From the NCBI GenBank assembly GCA_964342355.1, contig CAYFFG010000017.1, positions 12,331-76,330 on the forward strand: a stretch of 64,000 nucleotides of DNA, read 5' to 3'. Below are positions 35,236 to 44,175 of this stretch, piece by piece (position 1 is the stretch's first letter; every line of letters starts with the position of its first letter). This stretch comes from Hirschia sp964342355. GTDB taxonomy: Bacteria; Pseudomonadota; Alphaproteobacteria; Caulobacterales; Hyphomonadaceae. The notes beneath the pieces are model-generated. The model worked only from the letters and a program-made list of their open reading frames with translations. It made no database searches and had not been told where the DNA came from. The position numbers and the translations under genes were made by a program.

Positions 35236-36282
35236 ATGTCGGAGGCGACGCCGCAAAAATACTTCGAAGAAGATAAACTGGCTGCCTGGATGGCGGACCA
35301 AATCGAAGGGTTTGAAGGACCAATTTCCGTGGATAAATTCCCGGGTGGGCAATCTAACCCGACTTTCAAGATTTCGACGGAAAAGAAAAACTATGTGTTG
35401 CGCCGCAAGCCGCCGGGGCAGTTGCTGAAAGGCGCACATGCGGTTGATCGCGAACATCGGATCATCTCCGCGCTTGGCACAGTTGGTTTCCCGGTTCCAA
35501 AGACATATGCGCTGTGTCAGGACCCTGACGTCATGGATGCTGACTTCTACATCATGGATATGGTGGAAGGGCGCATTTTCTGGGACACATCATTTCCTGA
35601 AGTCCCAACAGAAGACCGTCGCAAATATTTTGATGCGATGAACGACACAATCGCGCGCCTCCATAATGTCGATTATGAGGCGATTGGCTTGGGTGATTAT
35701 GGTCGTCCGGGGAATTATTTTGAGCGACAGATTGGTCGCTGGTCAAAGCAATACCTGCAGGATGAAATCGCAGGCCGCGTACCGGAAATGGACAACCTCG
35801 TTGAGTGGTTGCCGAAGAATATTCCAGCAGGCGATGAGACGACCCTGGTCCATGGTGACTATCGCTGTGACAACATGATTTTCCACCCGACTGAGCCGCG
35901 TGTGATTGCTGTTTTGGATTGGGAATTGTCAACGCTGGGCCATCCAATTGGTGACTTTACCTATCACCTGATGGCGTTCCGCATGCCTAAAGGGCTCTCA
36001 ACTAGTCTTAGCGACTGTAATTTTGACGAGATGAACATCCCGACGGAAGAGGAGTATGTTCAGGCTTATTGTGAACGCACAGGGCGCAGCGGCATCGATA
36101 ACCTCGATTTCTACCTTGCTTTCAACATGTTCCGCCTGGCTGCGATCATTCACGGGGTGAAAGGCCGCATGCTTAAAGGAAACGCATCAAATGCAAAAGC
36201 TGCGGCGACAGCTGCGCGTCTTGAGCCGTTGGCGAAAGCTGCCTGGGCGCAAGCAGAAGCGGCGATGAAAAAGAACGGCTAA
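35236..36282 (+). CDS. APH-family phosphotransferase (ACAD10/11 N-domain-like)
   Basis: A 348-residue kinase-fold protein. TLVHGDYRCDNMIF gives the catalytic loop with Asp and Asn, and VLDWELSTLGHPIGD is the metal-binding motif of aminoglycoside-phosphotransferase-like enzymes. The subclass with LSTLGHP and nearby fatty-acid genes resembles the kinase domain of ACAD10/11, which phosphorylates 4-hydroxyacyl-CoA for degradation. The position between beta-oxidation genes supports this. ATG 35236 has GGGAG; an upstream in-frame start near 35155 lies in a hairpin. It is not an antibiotic-resistance gene on this evidence. Confidence 0.8.
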   Translation: MSEATPQKYFEEDKLAAWMADQIEGFEGPISVDKFPGGQSNPTFKISTEKKNYVLRRKPPGQLLKGAHAVDREHRIISALGTVGFPVPKTYALCQDPDVMDADFYIMDMVEGRIFWDTSFPEVPTEDRRKYFDAMNDTIARLHNVDYEAIGLGDYGRPGNYFERQIGRWSKQYLQDEIAGRVPEMDNLVEWLPKNIPAGDETTLVHGDYRCDNMIFHPTEPRVIAVLDWELSTLGHPIGDFTYHLMAFRMPKGLSTSLSDCNFDEMNIPTEEEYVQAYCERTGRSGIDNLDFYLAFNMFRLAAIIHGVKGRMLKGNASNAKAAATAARLEPLAKAAWAQAEAAMKKNG

Positions 36283-36343
36283 AGCCGCTTATCGCGCCGA
36301 AGACAATTGGGACTTCATAATTCTGGCTGAAGAGGAAACAGCT

Positions 36344-37141
36344 ATGTCAGTCATGACATTTGAAAAGCGCGGCGCCATCGCAATATTGACGCTCAACCGT
36401 CCTGACATGATGAATGCTTTGGGACAGCAAGGTGATGGTGAGGCGGTTGCGGCTGTCTGTGCAAAAGTGGACGCCGATCCAGACATTCGTTGCGCAATTC
36501 TGACGGGTGAGGGGCGTGCGTTTTCCGCAGGCGGTGACATCAAGGCGATGAAAGCCCGCACAGGCGCTTTTGCGGGAAGCGCATATGACATCCGGGAAGG
36601 ATACCGTCGTAACATCCACCAAGCCGTCAAGGCGATCTACAATTTGGAAGTTCCTCTCATTGCTGCGGTTAATGGTCCTGCTATTGGTCTGGGGTGTGAT
36701 GTGGCCTGTCTTGCTGACATGCGTATCGCGTCCGAGAAAGCCAAGTTTGGCGTCACTTTCCTGAAGGTGGGACTCATCCCTGGAGATGGCGGTGCTTGGT
36801 TGTTGCCACGCATTATAGGACCCGCGCGGGCCTCAGAACTGCTTTACACTGGCGATGTGATTTCAGCTGAGCAGGCTGAAGAGTGGGGTCTGATTTCACG
36901 GGTTGTCGCGCCGGATAGTCTGATAGACGAAGCCATGAAACTGGCTGAAAAAGTTGCAGAACAGCCGCCGCAGGCGCTGCGCCTTGCCAAGTCTTTGATG
37001 CGTCACGGCCAGACAGCTAGTTATGACACGCTTATGGATATGTCGGCGGCGTCTCAGGTGCTCATGCATTTAAGCGAAGACCACATGGAAGGTGTGAGCG
37101 CCACATTGGAGAAGCGCAAAGCGGATTTTAAAGGCCGCTAA
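36344..37141 (+). CDS. Crotonase-family protein, PaaG-like
   Basis: A 265-residue crotonase-fold enzyme. GRAFSAGGDIKAM forms the CoA oxyanion region. The first catalytic Glu is replaced in GLGCDVA (Asp), and the second in FLKVGLIPGDGGAWLLPR (Phe, with Asp in the PGDGG turn). This pattern resembles PaaG isomerases rather than classical hydratases. It may isomerise enoyl-CoA double bonds. It lies behind the APH-like gene on the same strand, and a terminator follows. Confidence 0.78.
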   Translation: MSVMTFEKRGAIAILTLNRPDMMNALGQQGDGEAVAAVCAKVDADPDIRCAILTGEGRAFSAGGDIKAMKARTGAFAGSAYDIREGYRRNIHQAVKAIYNLEVPLIAAVNGPAIGLGCDVACLADMRIASEKAKFGVTFLKVGLIPGDGGAWLLPRIIGPARASELLYTGDVISAEQAEEWGLISRVVAPDSLIDEAMKLAEKVAEQPPQALRLAKSLMRHGQTASYDTLMDMSAASQVLMHLSEDHMEGVSATLEKRKADFKGR

Positions 37142-37166
37142 CCGTCAGACCGGAAACCCAATGAAA

Positions 37167-37200
37167 ACAGCCCGACGCTTGAAATGAAGTGTCGGGCTGT
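37167..37200. terminator. Hairpin between crotonase and phasin genes
   Basis: ACAGCCCGACGCTT/AAGTGTCGGGCTGT (one G-T) around GAAATG lies between two convergent genes. The minus strand continues TTTTC, so it is most credible for the phasin transcript. Confidence 0.75.
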
Positions 37201-37253
37201 ATTGCATTCGTCTAATGACGTGGCGTTATAGGCCGCACGTCATTGAAAACTGA

Positions 37254-37709
37254 TTAGTCAGCTTTCTTTTTAGCGGCAGCAGTTGTTTTAGCAGCTGCTT
37301 TTTTCGCTTGTTCAGTTGCTTCTTCGACTGTTTCGGCAACAGCTGAAGGCGTAGACGCCGACAGAATTGTTTCCATCATGTCGAATTGAGCTTTTTTCGC
37401 AACTTCTGTGTATGCGAACATACGGGAAGGAAGAGAGCTTGCTGAGCTGGAAGCAACTTCGCTAGCGACTTTGAAAGCATCGCCAGAACCAAGGTCCTGT
37501 TTTGCGAGTGTTTCAACGTCGTGCGCAGCGTCTTTCATCCAGTCAACTGTCAGCTCAACATTGCGGTTCATTGTGTCGACTGTGATGTCGCGCATTTTTT
37601 CCAGCAAGCCAGTGAAGGCTTTAGCTGGTGCAAAATCCATCGCTTCAGTCGGTTTGAAAGTCATGAATGGTTCCAGAGCTTTCATTGGGTCGTAAGTTGC
37701 CGTGGCCAT
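37254..37709 (-). CDS. Phasin family protein
   Basis: A 151-residue granule-coat protein. It is helical and low in charge in the middle (LEKMRDITVDTMNRNVELTVDWM), with an alanine/lysine-rich C-terminal tail (KKAAAKTTAAAKKK) that may bind DNA. It should coat PHA granules and limit their coalescence. ATG 37709 has AAGGAG nine bases upstream; an upstream extension to 37781 is not supported. The gene is preceded by TGCGGCA repeats that suggest PhaR control, and it follows phaC on the same strand. Confidence 0.88.
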   Translation of the reverse strand: MATATYDPMKALEPFMTFKPTEAMDFAPAKAFTGLLEKMRDITVDTMNRNVELTVDWMKDAAHDVETLAKQDLGSGDAFKVASEVASSSASSLPSRMFAYTEVAKKAQFDMMETILSASTPSAVAETVEEATEQAKKAAAKTTAAAKKKAD

Positions 37710-37744
37710 GTGAATATCTCCTTGCTCCAGCATCTTCTTTATAA

Positions 37745-37816
37745 TGCCGCAGCGCGTCATAGTCAAGCGTTTTTGCCGCAAGTGCGAAATATTTTTTCAA
37801 ATGCCGCATCGCGGCA
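37745..37816 (-). promoter_or_regulatory. TGCGGCA repeats upstream of phasin gene (candidate PhaR sites)
   Basis: On the plus strand TGCCGCA occurs at 37745-37751, 37774-37780 and 37802-37808. The last is the left half of a perfect TGCCGC-ATC-GCGGCA dyad (37802-37816). Spacings are 29 and 28 bases (about three helical turns). They sit between phaC and the phasin start, where a repressor could act. PhaR is encoded nearby and is known in other bacteria to repress phasin genes. Binding here is inferred. Confidence 0.55.
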
Positions 37817-37820
37817 AAAA

Positions 37821-39578
37821 TTATGCTTTGACATATGAGCCTGGAGCGGGCTCAAGTTTTGGGTGATTGTCTGGCCATCCCTGGTCGATATCTATCTTCT
37901 TACCTGAGCGGCGTGTGAGCCAGCGCGCCCAATCTGGCCACCAGGAGCCTTCGTTGAGCTCTGCATTGCGGAGCCAAGCATCACAGTCTGTTGGTTTCTC
38001 ATCACTCACCCAATATCCATATTTGTTCCTGCTTGGGTGATTGATAATGCCAGCAATGTGACCTGACCGCGAAACAACGTAGCGATTGTTTCCGTTCGCT
38101 TTAGCCAATCCTTTGAATGACGATTTCCAAGGCACAATATGATCCGTCTCGCCGGTAACAGCGTAGATTGGCGTTTTGATGTCTCCAATTGAGATTGGAA
38201 CATTATTGACTGTGAACTTGCCTTTAGTGAACTCATTGTCACGCAACAGGCGGATCAACAACTCACTCGCCATTTTGGCAGGTAGGTTGGTTGAGTCCCC
38301 GTTCCAGAAAAGCAGGTCGAATTTAGGACGTTCTTCGCCGAGCAGGTAGGAGTGGATCGCGGGTTCATAAACCAGATCGTTCGGCCGCAGGAAACTGAAC
38401 GTGCGCGCAAGGATCCGTTTGTCAAAAACACCTGTTCGATACATCTCGTGCATCAATCCGGCGGTAAAACTTGGATCGGCAAAGACTTTCAGTGAACCCG
38501 GTTCGGAGAAGTCGGTAAATGTGGTGAACAGTGTCAGTGAGCGAATAGGGGATTTGTTCGCTTGTTTCGTGTACCAGGCAGATGCCGCCACCGCGGCAAA
38601 ACCGCCGATGCAATAGCCCAGAAGGTTGACCGATTGTTGGTCCGTGAGTTTGCGAACCTTTTCGACGGCTGCGACAACGCCATTCAGGATATAGTCGTCT
38701 AGGCTCATATCGCGCATTTTTCCGTCTGGATTGCGCCATGAAACCATGTAAACGGAAAAACCCTGCTCGAGGATCCATTTGATCATCGAGTTCTTTTCCT
38801 GCAGGTCCATGATGTAAAACTTGTTGACCCATGGCGGGATCATCACAATCGGTGTGGCATAGACGTTAGGAGAACGTGGCTCATAGTGAATGAGCTGGAA
38901 GAGGGGTGTTTCATAAACAACATAGCCAGAGGTCTTGGCCAGATCCTTGCCTACAGTGAAACCAGTCGGGTCAGCGAGGGCGACAAGGAAGTCACCGTCT
39001 GCGCGTTCGACGTCTTCAACAAGATGCTCAAGCCCATTAACAACAGACTGTCCGTTTGTCTCGATCATTTTGCGCACAGCTGCCGGGTTGGTCAGCAAGT
39101 AATTTTCAGGAGCCAACATCGCCTTGATCTGATTGGCGAAGAAGCCAAGTTGCTGGCGGGTTTTTTCATCTGGTGTCTCAGCGACGACGATCGCGTTGTC
39201 GATGGTCGAAGATACAAATTTATGCCAGTGTTTCAAACCTAGGTAGAAAGGATGCCGCGCCCATGCTTCATCAGTTTCGTGTGCGCCCGGCTTCATCATT
39301 CGCGAAAGTTCGCCAGTTAAAATCATCTGGTAGACTTCCGAAGCGTAAGCCGTGCTAGCGGTGATGGCTTGTAGATGTGCGTTGATTGCGGTGAAAGGGT
39401 TAGCGACCATGCCCGAAGCGCTGCTCATAATCGCGCGCACATAGTAGTGGAAACCTGGGCCTTCAACCAGCGGGTTTCTGAGATCACGACGCGAGAGAGC
39501 GCCAAATAGTCGTTGAGTAAGTTGATAAATCCGATTGACGTTTTGCAACGTCTCCCAGAATTCCCCCGGATTATTCAT
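37821..39578 (-). CDS. phaC: Class I polyhydroxyalkanoate synthase
   Basis: A 585-residue PHA synthase that polymerises 3-hydroxyacyl-CoA on granule surfaces. The lipase-like box GYCIGG carries nucleophile Cys323. Catalytic Asp lies in GETDHIVPW and His in RSGHIAGI, completing the triad. The N-terminal domain and overall length fit class I (short-chain) enzymes. ATG 39578 is chosen; a GTG at 39584 would add two residues. Neighbours are phasin on one side and a divergent depolymerase on the other. No phaA or phaB is in the window. Confidence 0.95.
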   Translation of the reverse strand: MNNPGEFWETLQNVNRIYQLTQRLFGALSRRDLRNPLVEGPGFHYYVRAIMSSASGMVANPFTAINAHLQAITASTAYASEVYQMILTGELSRMMKPGAHETDEAWARHPFYLGLKHWHKFVSSTIDNAIVVAETPDEKTRQQLGFFANQIKAMLAPENYLLTNPAAVRKMIETNGQSVVNGLEHLVEDVERADGDFLVALADPTGFTVGKDLAKTSGYVVYETPLFQLIHYEPRSPNVYATPIVMIPPWVNKFYIMDLQEKNSMIKWILEQGFSVYMVSWRNPDGKMRDMSLDDYILNGVVAAVEKVRKLTDQQSVNLLGYCIGGFAAVAASAWYTKQANKSPIRSLTLFTTFTDFSEPGSLKVFADPSFTAGLMHEMYRTGVFDKRILARTFSFLRPNDLVYEPAIHSYLLGEERPKFDLLFWNGDSTNLPAKMASELLIRLLRDNEFTKGKFTVNNVPISIGDIKTPIYAVTGETDHIVPWKSSFKGLAKANGNNRYVVSRSGHIAGIINHPSRNKYGYWVSDEKPTDCDAWLRNAELNEGSWWPDWARWLTRRSGKKIDIDQGWPDNHPKLEPAPGSYVKA

Positions 39579-39683
39579 GATCACACACTGCTTTTTTCAT
39601 AGGACGAAAACTTAATGTCCATGGTAAATTTTAACATAGTTGAAGCGTTTGACTATCCACCCACGCAGAGTTTGGAGTAACAA

Positions 39684-40973
39684 ATGCGAATTCAGCCCAA
39701 TCTTGCTTATGAAATAGCTCACCTTTGTTCATATAATATGAAAATGGGAGCAAGTTTAATCACAAAATTCTGGTCTCATCCTTTTTACAGGTCGGTATTT
39801 CCTTATACGGCGAGTAATGTTCGCGCATTTGGGGAATTGCTTGAAAGAACGATAACAGCATCTCAGGCTAAACCTGATTGGTTTATTGATTTCGTCTTAA
39901 TTAAAGGGCGAAAAGTTTCAGTAAAATTGGAATATGTACACAAGTTACCATTTGGTGACCTTTTGCATTTCAAAAAAGCAAAATCGCCACAGGGACAACC
40001 AAGGGTTTTGATCGCGGCGCCAAAGTCAGGCCATTATGCCACCTTGCTCCGTGACAGTGTTGAGCGGCTGCTGCCTGAAGCTGATGTTTACATTACGGAC
40101 TGGCGTAATGCGCGAGAAGTGCCGTTGTCCGCTGGTGATTTTGATATTGAAGACTATGTGGAATACTTGGGAGAGTGGATTGAGTTTCTTGGTCCGGACA
40201 CACATGTCATCGGTGTGTGTCAGCCGGCGCCGCTCGTGCTTGCAAGCGTGGCGCGTTACGAACAACTGCACAAAGACAGGCCGCTTGCTTCATTGACTTT
40301 GATGGCTGGGCCGATCGACCCTGGAGCCGCCCCGACTGAAGTGACGCAGTATGCGGACAAAGTGGATATAGAGACTCTGAAAAGACATGCATTGTTTGCT
40401 GTTGGTCGAGCATATGAGGGCTATGGTCGTCTGGTATATCCTGGCGCAATGCAGCTAAGCGCATTTATGGCGATGAACCCAGCTCGCCATTTTTCGAATT
40501 TCATGCGGCAGTGGCAAGACCTGGCCATGGGGCGGCAAGATCAGGTTGATCGTCACAATACGTTTTACGATGAGTACCTCGCTGTTATGGATATGACGGG
40601 TGAATTTTTCCTGACAACGGTAGAGCGGATATTCAAGAACAGAGAAATAGGTCGTGACGCGTTTACGCTGCGCGGTGAACATGTCCCTATCTCTGGCATC
40701 CGAAAAACACCAATCTTTGTCGTGGAAGGAGCAAGAGACGATATTTCAGCGCCAGGTCAATGCAAAGCTGCGCTTGATATCACCTGTAATTTACCGGAAA
40801 CACTCAAGCGGCACCATATTGAAGACGATGCAGGACATTTTGCTGTTTTCTCTGGTTCAAAATGGCGCAATTCCATTGCGCCTAAAGTTCTGCAATTCAT
40901 GAAAGATAGTGAAACTGTTTTCAAAGACGATGTTGAGAACAGAGATAAACCGCTGGCCCTTCCTGTGCATTGA
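39684..40973 (+). CDS. phaZ: Intracellular PHA depolymerase
   Basis: A 429-residue PhaZ of the intracellular PHB depolymerase type, with Cys as nucleophile: GVCQPAP with Cys179. A later VVEGARDDISAPGQC provides Asp and EDDAGHFAVFSG the His. It mobilises stored polymer. GGAG lies seven bases before the ATG. It is divergent from phaC and sits 36 bases before phaR on the same strand, so storage breakdown and regulation may be coupled. The N-terminal part is more A/T-rich than the surrounding genes. Confidence 0.88.
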   Translation: MRIQPNLAYEIAHLCSYNMKMGASLITKFWSHPFYRSVFPYTASNVRAFGELLERTITASQAKPDWFIDFVLIKGRKVSVKLEYVHKLPFGDLLHFKKAKSPQGQPRVLIAAPKSGHYATLLRDSVERLLPEADVYITDWRNAREVPLSAGDFDIEDYVEYLGEWIEFLGPDTHVIGVCQPAPLVLASVARYEQLHKDRPLASLTLMAGPIDPGAAPTEVTQYADKVDIETLKRHALFAVGRAYEGYGRLVYPGAMQLSAFMAMNPARHFSNFMRQWQDLAMGRQDQVDRHNTFYDEYLAVMDMTGEFFLTTVERIFKNREIGRDAFTLRGEHVPISGIRKTPIFVVEGARDDISAPGQCKAALDITCNLPETLKRHHIEDDAGHFAVFSGSKWRNSIAPKVLQFMKDSETVFKDDVENRDKPLALPVH

Positions 40974-41009
40974 AGCGGTTATTAGTGGGCGAATAGAAGA
41001 AACTGACAC

Positions 41010-41603
41010 ATGGAAACGATTTTGTTGCGACGCTATCCAAGTCGCAAACTCTATAACAAATCAGCTAGCAAATACATCAAACTGCCGGAAGTGGCGGAGC
41101 TGATTCGACAAGGCCACAATATCCATGTCGAAGATACAGAGACTGGCGAGGATGTGACACGTCAGCTGTTACTGCAGTTGATTATTGATCAGGAAGCAAA
41201 TTCGGATGAGGCGATCTTGTCTGCTGATGTTTTGACCGAACTCATCCGCGCTCATCAAAGCAGCGCACGCGAGTTCATGACTGGATTTTTTGATGATTCC
41301 TTCAGGCTTATGCGGGAACAGCAACGCCGGTTGACCGATTCTATGTCGGCGACTTTTTTGCCTTGGGCGGGTCTAGCGCCTAGCCAGGTCGCTAATTTCC
41401 AGCACGACTTCCGTAACCGCATGGCGCAATTTTGGGGCATGGGCGGATGGACAGGCGACGACACAGAGGCGGTCCCTGAAACGAAGGATAAATCTGATGA
41501 TGAGGCGTCATCAGAGAATAAAAGCGCAACCAAAAAGGATATCGAAGAGTTGCGCGCGCTACAGGAGCGCTTGTCCAAACTGGAAAAAAAGCTGGGCGGC
41601 TAA
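41010..41603 (+). CDS. phaR: Polyhydroxyalkanoate synthesis repressor
   Basis: A 197-residue PhaR. The N terminus ILLRRYPSRKLYNKSASKYI is the characteristic DNA-binding domain, followed by IRQGHNIHVEDTETGEDVTRQLLLQLI. The C terminus is acidic, with a coiled-coil end (LRALQERLSKLEKKL). It binds both DNA and PHB granules and derepresses phasin when polymer forms. It lies 36 bases after phaZ. Likely targets are the TGCGGCA repeats near the phasin gene. Confidence 0.93.
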   Translation: METILLRRYPSRKLYNKSASKYIKLPEVAELIRQGHNIHVEDTETGEDVTRQLLLQLIIDQEANSDEAILSADVLTELIRAHQSSAREFMTGFFDDSFRLMREQQRRLTDSMSATFLPWAGLAPSQVANFQHDFRNRMAQFWGMGGWTGDDTEAVPETKDKSDDEASSENKSATKKDIEELRALQERLSKLEKKLGG

Positions 41604-41619
41604 TTGCAGGCTTCAGACA

Positions 41620-42399
41620 TTAATTTGATTGTGTGAAGTTAACTCTGACGCGTCGCTGCATTTGGCAAGGTAATGAGATTATAGACCCTGATGCTTCTAT
41701 TGGTGTCAGAGGTGCAAGCTCACAGGACGATGCCTCTTCGGCAAGACTTGAAGATGCATTAAGCGCCCTAAGAACAGCTTTCGCGAGGCGTTGTTGATAT
41801 GCTTCGTCGGACTTTCTGTTGTGAATGGCTACAATCGCGGTCATGCCTGCGCCAATGACGGTGTCTCTGCCGATTAATTTGGCGTCCCCGGGAAATTCGC
41901 CAATTCTTATACCTTGCAAGATCAATTTGTTCACATGCCTGGCAACAGCGCTGTAGGGCAGTTTGGCAACATCGGTTGAGTTGATGAACGCTCTTGTCCA
42001 TTTGTGGTTCGCTTGTGCCGCTTGGAGGTAATAGCGAAATCCCGCCGCCAGCTGATGCGCTGGACTATCCAGCTTTGCACTTGCCGCCAAAATGGATGCA
42101 TTTAGTTCACGTGTAAGTTCTCGATGTAGATCCAGTCGGGCCGCATCAAAATTGTCATAATAATTATAGAATGTCCCACGCGCTATGCGCGCCTGAGCGC
42201 ATATGTCTTCGACTTTGGTTTGATTACCCAAATCTCCGCCCAAAAGTTCGTAGGCGGCTCTCACCAATGTTGCGCGTGTTTTAGCGCGTCGGCGCGCACC
42301 AATCTCTGCTCGCCGCTCCAAACTGTCGGAGCGACCTGTCGTAATGTCCCTCAATTTTCTATCCTCCCGTGCGACCGCCCGGCTGTGATGTTGTCTCAT
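41620..42399 (-). CDS. TetR-family transcriptional regulator
   Basis: A 259-residue regulator with an N-terminal helix-turn-helix (RRAKTRATLVRAAYELL, then TKVEDICAQARIARGTFYNYYDNF). The ligand domain is divergent. The long N-terminal tail before the HTH (about 35 residues) is basic. It converges on phaR, and its upstream region is shared with nothing on the opposite strand. The target is unknown; nearby fatty-acid or storage genes are candidates. ATG 42399 has AGGAC upstream. Confidence 0.82.
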   Translation of the reverse strand: MRQHHSRAVAREDRKLRDITTGRSDSLERRAEIGARRRAKTRATLVRAAYELLGGDLGNQTKVEDICAQARIARGTFYNYYDNFDAARLDLHRELTRELNASILAASAKLDSPAHQLAAGFRYYLQAAQANHKWTRAFINSTDVAKLPYSAVARHVNKLILQGIRIGEFPGDAKLIGRDTVIGAGMTAIVAIHNRKSDEAYQQRLAKAVLRALNASSSLAEEASSCELAPLTPIEASGSIISLPCQMQRRVRVNFTQSN

Positions 42400-42593
42400 C
42401 AGTCCTGAGTTGTCGGGTCACCACCCTTGCACGAAATTGTCTGATTTGAAAACAGCCTGCAATTTCTATTGAGGATTAGATTTTATTCTCTATTCATTAC
42501 GGTGAGGGAATAATCGCTAGAAGGGGTTTATTCTCATAGACTCGTGAGCCAGAATAGCTGAGTTTGTTACCCAATAACAAAAGTGTGTGGCTT

Positions 42594-43406
42594 ATGGTTT
42601 CGACGGATAAGAACATTATTTTCTGCCTTTCGCCGGGCCGTGCGGGTACAAATCTACTTACGAATCTTTTGTCACTCGCGCGTGATACTTGTGCGCTTCA
42701 TGAACCGTCTCCGACGTTCCGCAAATATGTGGAAACCGTAAGAGAGTGTGCGGAAGAGACTGAGAAATTTGTCGCGAACGTAAAAATTCCGGACATTCTG
42801 GTTCGTACGAATTCGAACTATGTCGAAACAAGTCATCTGTTTGGAAAAGGTCCATTTGAAGCTTTCATAAAGCTTGGATTGCCGTTTCGGATGATGATTC
42901 TTAATCGAAATCCCAGAGATGTGGCGCGAAGTCATTGGCGTATAAATGATATTCCGTATCGGACCAAAAAGAAGCAAATGTATCTGCTTAGTCCAGATAA
43001 GTCGGGTGTAGTGCCTCCAAAGGGCTGGCGGAAAATGAGCGATTACCAGCTATGTTTTTGGTATTGCCTTGAAGTCGAGCGTCGAAAGCCGATCTATTCC
43101 AGAATTTGTAAAGAGAATGGGCGTCCAGTTGTGGAAACGTCTTTGCGTGATTGTCTTAGCTATTCGAAATTCCGATTAGTGACCGACGCGCTTGGCCTTC
43201 AGCTGCCTGAAGACGCTGAAGCAAAACATGCTGAAATGACAGCTGAGAAGGTCAACCGTAAGGCCAAATATCTTCCTAAATTGATGCTCCGTTCGCTGGA
43301 CGATCAGGAGCGCGAGGTTTGGGAAGCTTTAGGCGAAGAAGGCAAAGCGCTAGAAGCGCAGGTCGCGGAGCGTTATGGGCGGACGACCGAAACGGCTAGA
43401 ATGTAA
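42594..43406 (+). CDS. Sulfotransferase-family protein
   Basis: A 270-residue protein with a PAPS-binding-like loop CLSPGRAGTNLLTNLL near the N terminus and LNRNPRDVARSHWR, resembling the 3'-phosphate-binding motif. No membrane span or signal peptide is present. It may sulfate a small molecule or a glycan. It ends 11 bases inside the opposing Anbu gene. ATG 42594 is used because an upstream TTG (42564) gives an atypical N terminus. Base use looks slightly more A/T-rich than the flanks, consistent with later acquisition but not proof. Confidence 0.68.
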   Translation: MVSTDKNIIFCLSPGRAGTNLLTNLLSLARDTCALHEPSPTFRKYVETVRECAEETEKFVANVKIPDILVRTNSNYVETSHLFGKGPFEAFIKLGLPFRMMILNRNPRDVARSHWRINDIPYRTKKKQMYLLSPDKSGVVPPKGWRKMSDYQLCFWYCLEVERRKPIYSRICKENGRPVVETSLRDCLSYSKFRLVTDALGLQLPEDAEAKHAEMTAEKVNRKAKYLPKLMLRSLDDQEREVWEALGEEGKALEAQVAERYGRTTETARM

Positions 43407-44127
43407 AGTCTTCCAGGGAATCAAAAGCAGCTTTTAACGCGTCACCCCAACCTGAAGAGACAGTTTGATAGTATTCGTCATCCTGTTCGATGCGTTTCAC
43501 AGGTCCTGGAGTATAGCTGCCTGTGGAATAACACAGAAGGTCTAACGGCAGCCCTACGGACAGATTAGCTTTGATTGTCGAGTCAAAAGACACCAGCAAC
43601 AGTTTGGCGGCTTGTTCAAATGACATATCTGGGTTGAACGCGCGGACGATTATTGGCTTGCCGTATTTGGTTTCACCGATTTGAAAGAACGGTGTCTCGT
43701 CAGAGGCCTCGATGAAATTACCCTCTGGGTAAATAAGAAATAAGCGTGGTTCGGCGTCTTTGATCTGCCCGCCAACAATGACTGTGGCATTGAAGGTGGA
43801 GGAAGATTCCTGACCCTCTGGTTTTGATGTTTGAATTAATTCCTTAAGTGTGTCGCCAACGATTTTAGCGACCTGAAACATAGAAGGCGCTTCAAGCAGG
43901 GTGGGGTTTCTGTCTGCTGGAGCTTTTGAACGTTCATCCAGCGTGGACACCAGCGCTTGTGTTGTTGCAAGGTTGCCGGCCGTCATCATGGTAATGACGC
44001 GCTCGCCGGGCCGGTGCCAAGTGAACATTTTTTTGAAAACGGAAATATTATCAACACCGGCATTTGTGCGGGTGTCTGACATAAAGACCAGGCCTTTGTT
44101 GAGTTTAAGGCCGACGCAATAGGTCAT
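43396..44127 (-). CDS. Anbu, proteasome-like peptidase
   Basis: A 243-residue member of the ancestral beta-subunit (Anbu/BPH) family of Ntn hydrolases. After Met removal, Thr1 is the nucleophile (M|TYCVGLKL). Asp17 in MSDTRTNAG and the lysines in FKKMF fit the proteasome/HslV active site. GSYTPGPVKR and SSGWGDALKAAF near the end match the family. It forms open-ring complexes in studied species, and the substrate is unknown. It is the last gene of an operon with transglutaminase, alpha-E and ATP-grasp genes. Its 3' end overlaps the sulfotransferase gene. Confidence 0.92.
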   Translation of the reverse strand: MTYCVGLKLNKGLVFMSDTRTNAGVDNISVFKKMFTWHRPGERVITMMTAGNLATTQALVSTLDERSKAPADRNPTLLEAPSMFQVAKIVGDTLKELIQTSKPEGQESSSTFNATVIVGGQIKDAEPRLFLIYPEGNFIEASDETPFFQIGETKYGKPIIVRAFNPDMSFEQAAKLLLVSFDSTIKANLSVGLPLDLLCYSTGSYTPGPVKRIEQDDEYYQTVSSGWGDALKAAFDSLEDFTF

Positions 44128-44175
44128 TTTAAGCTATCTCCCAACCCTGCAATCCAGGCGCATGACGCCTGCCTA

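Noticed and set aside
35236..36282. Aminoglycoside resistance gene
   Set aside because: The APH fold is shared, but LSTLGHP-type motifs and beta-oxidation neighbours point to acyl-CoA metabolism.
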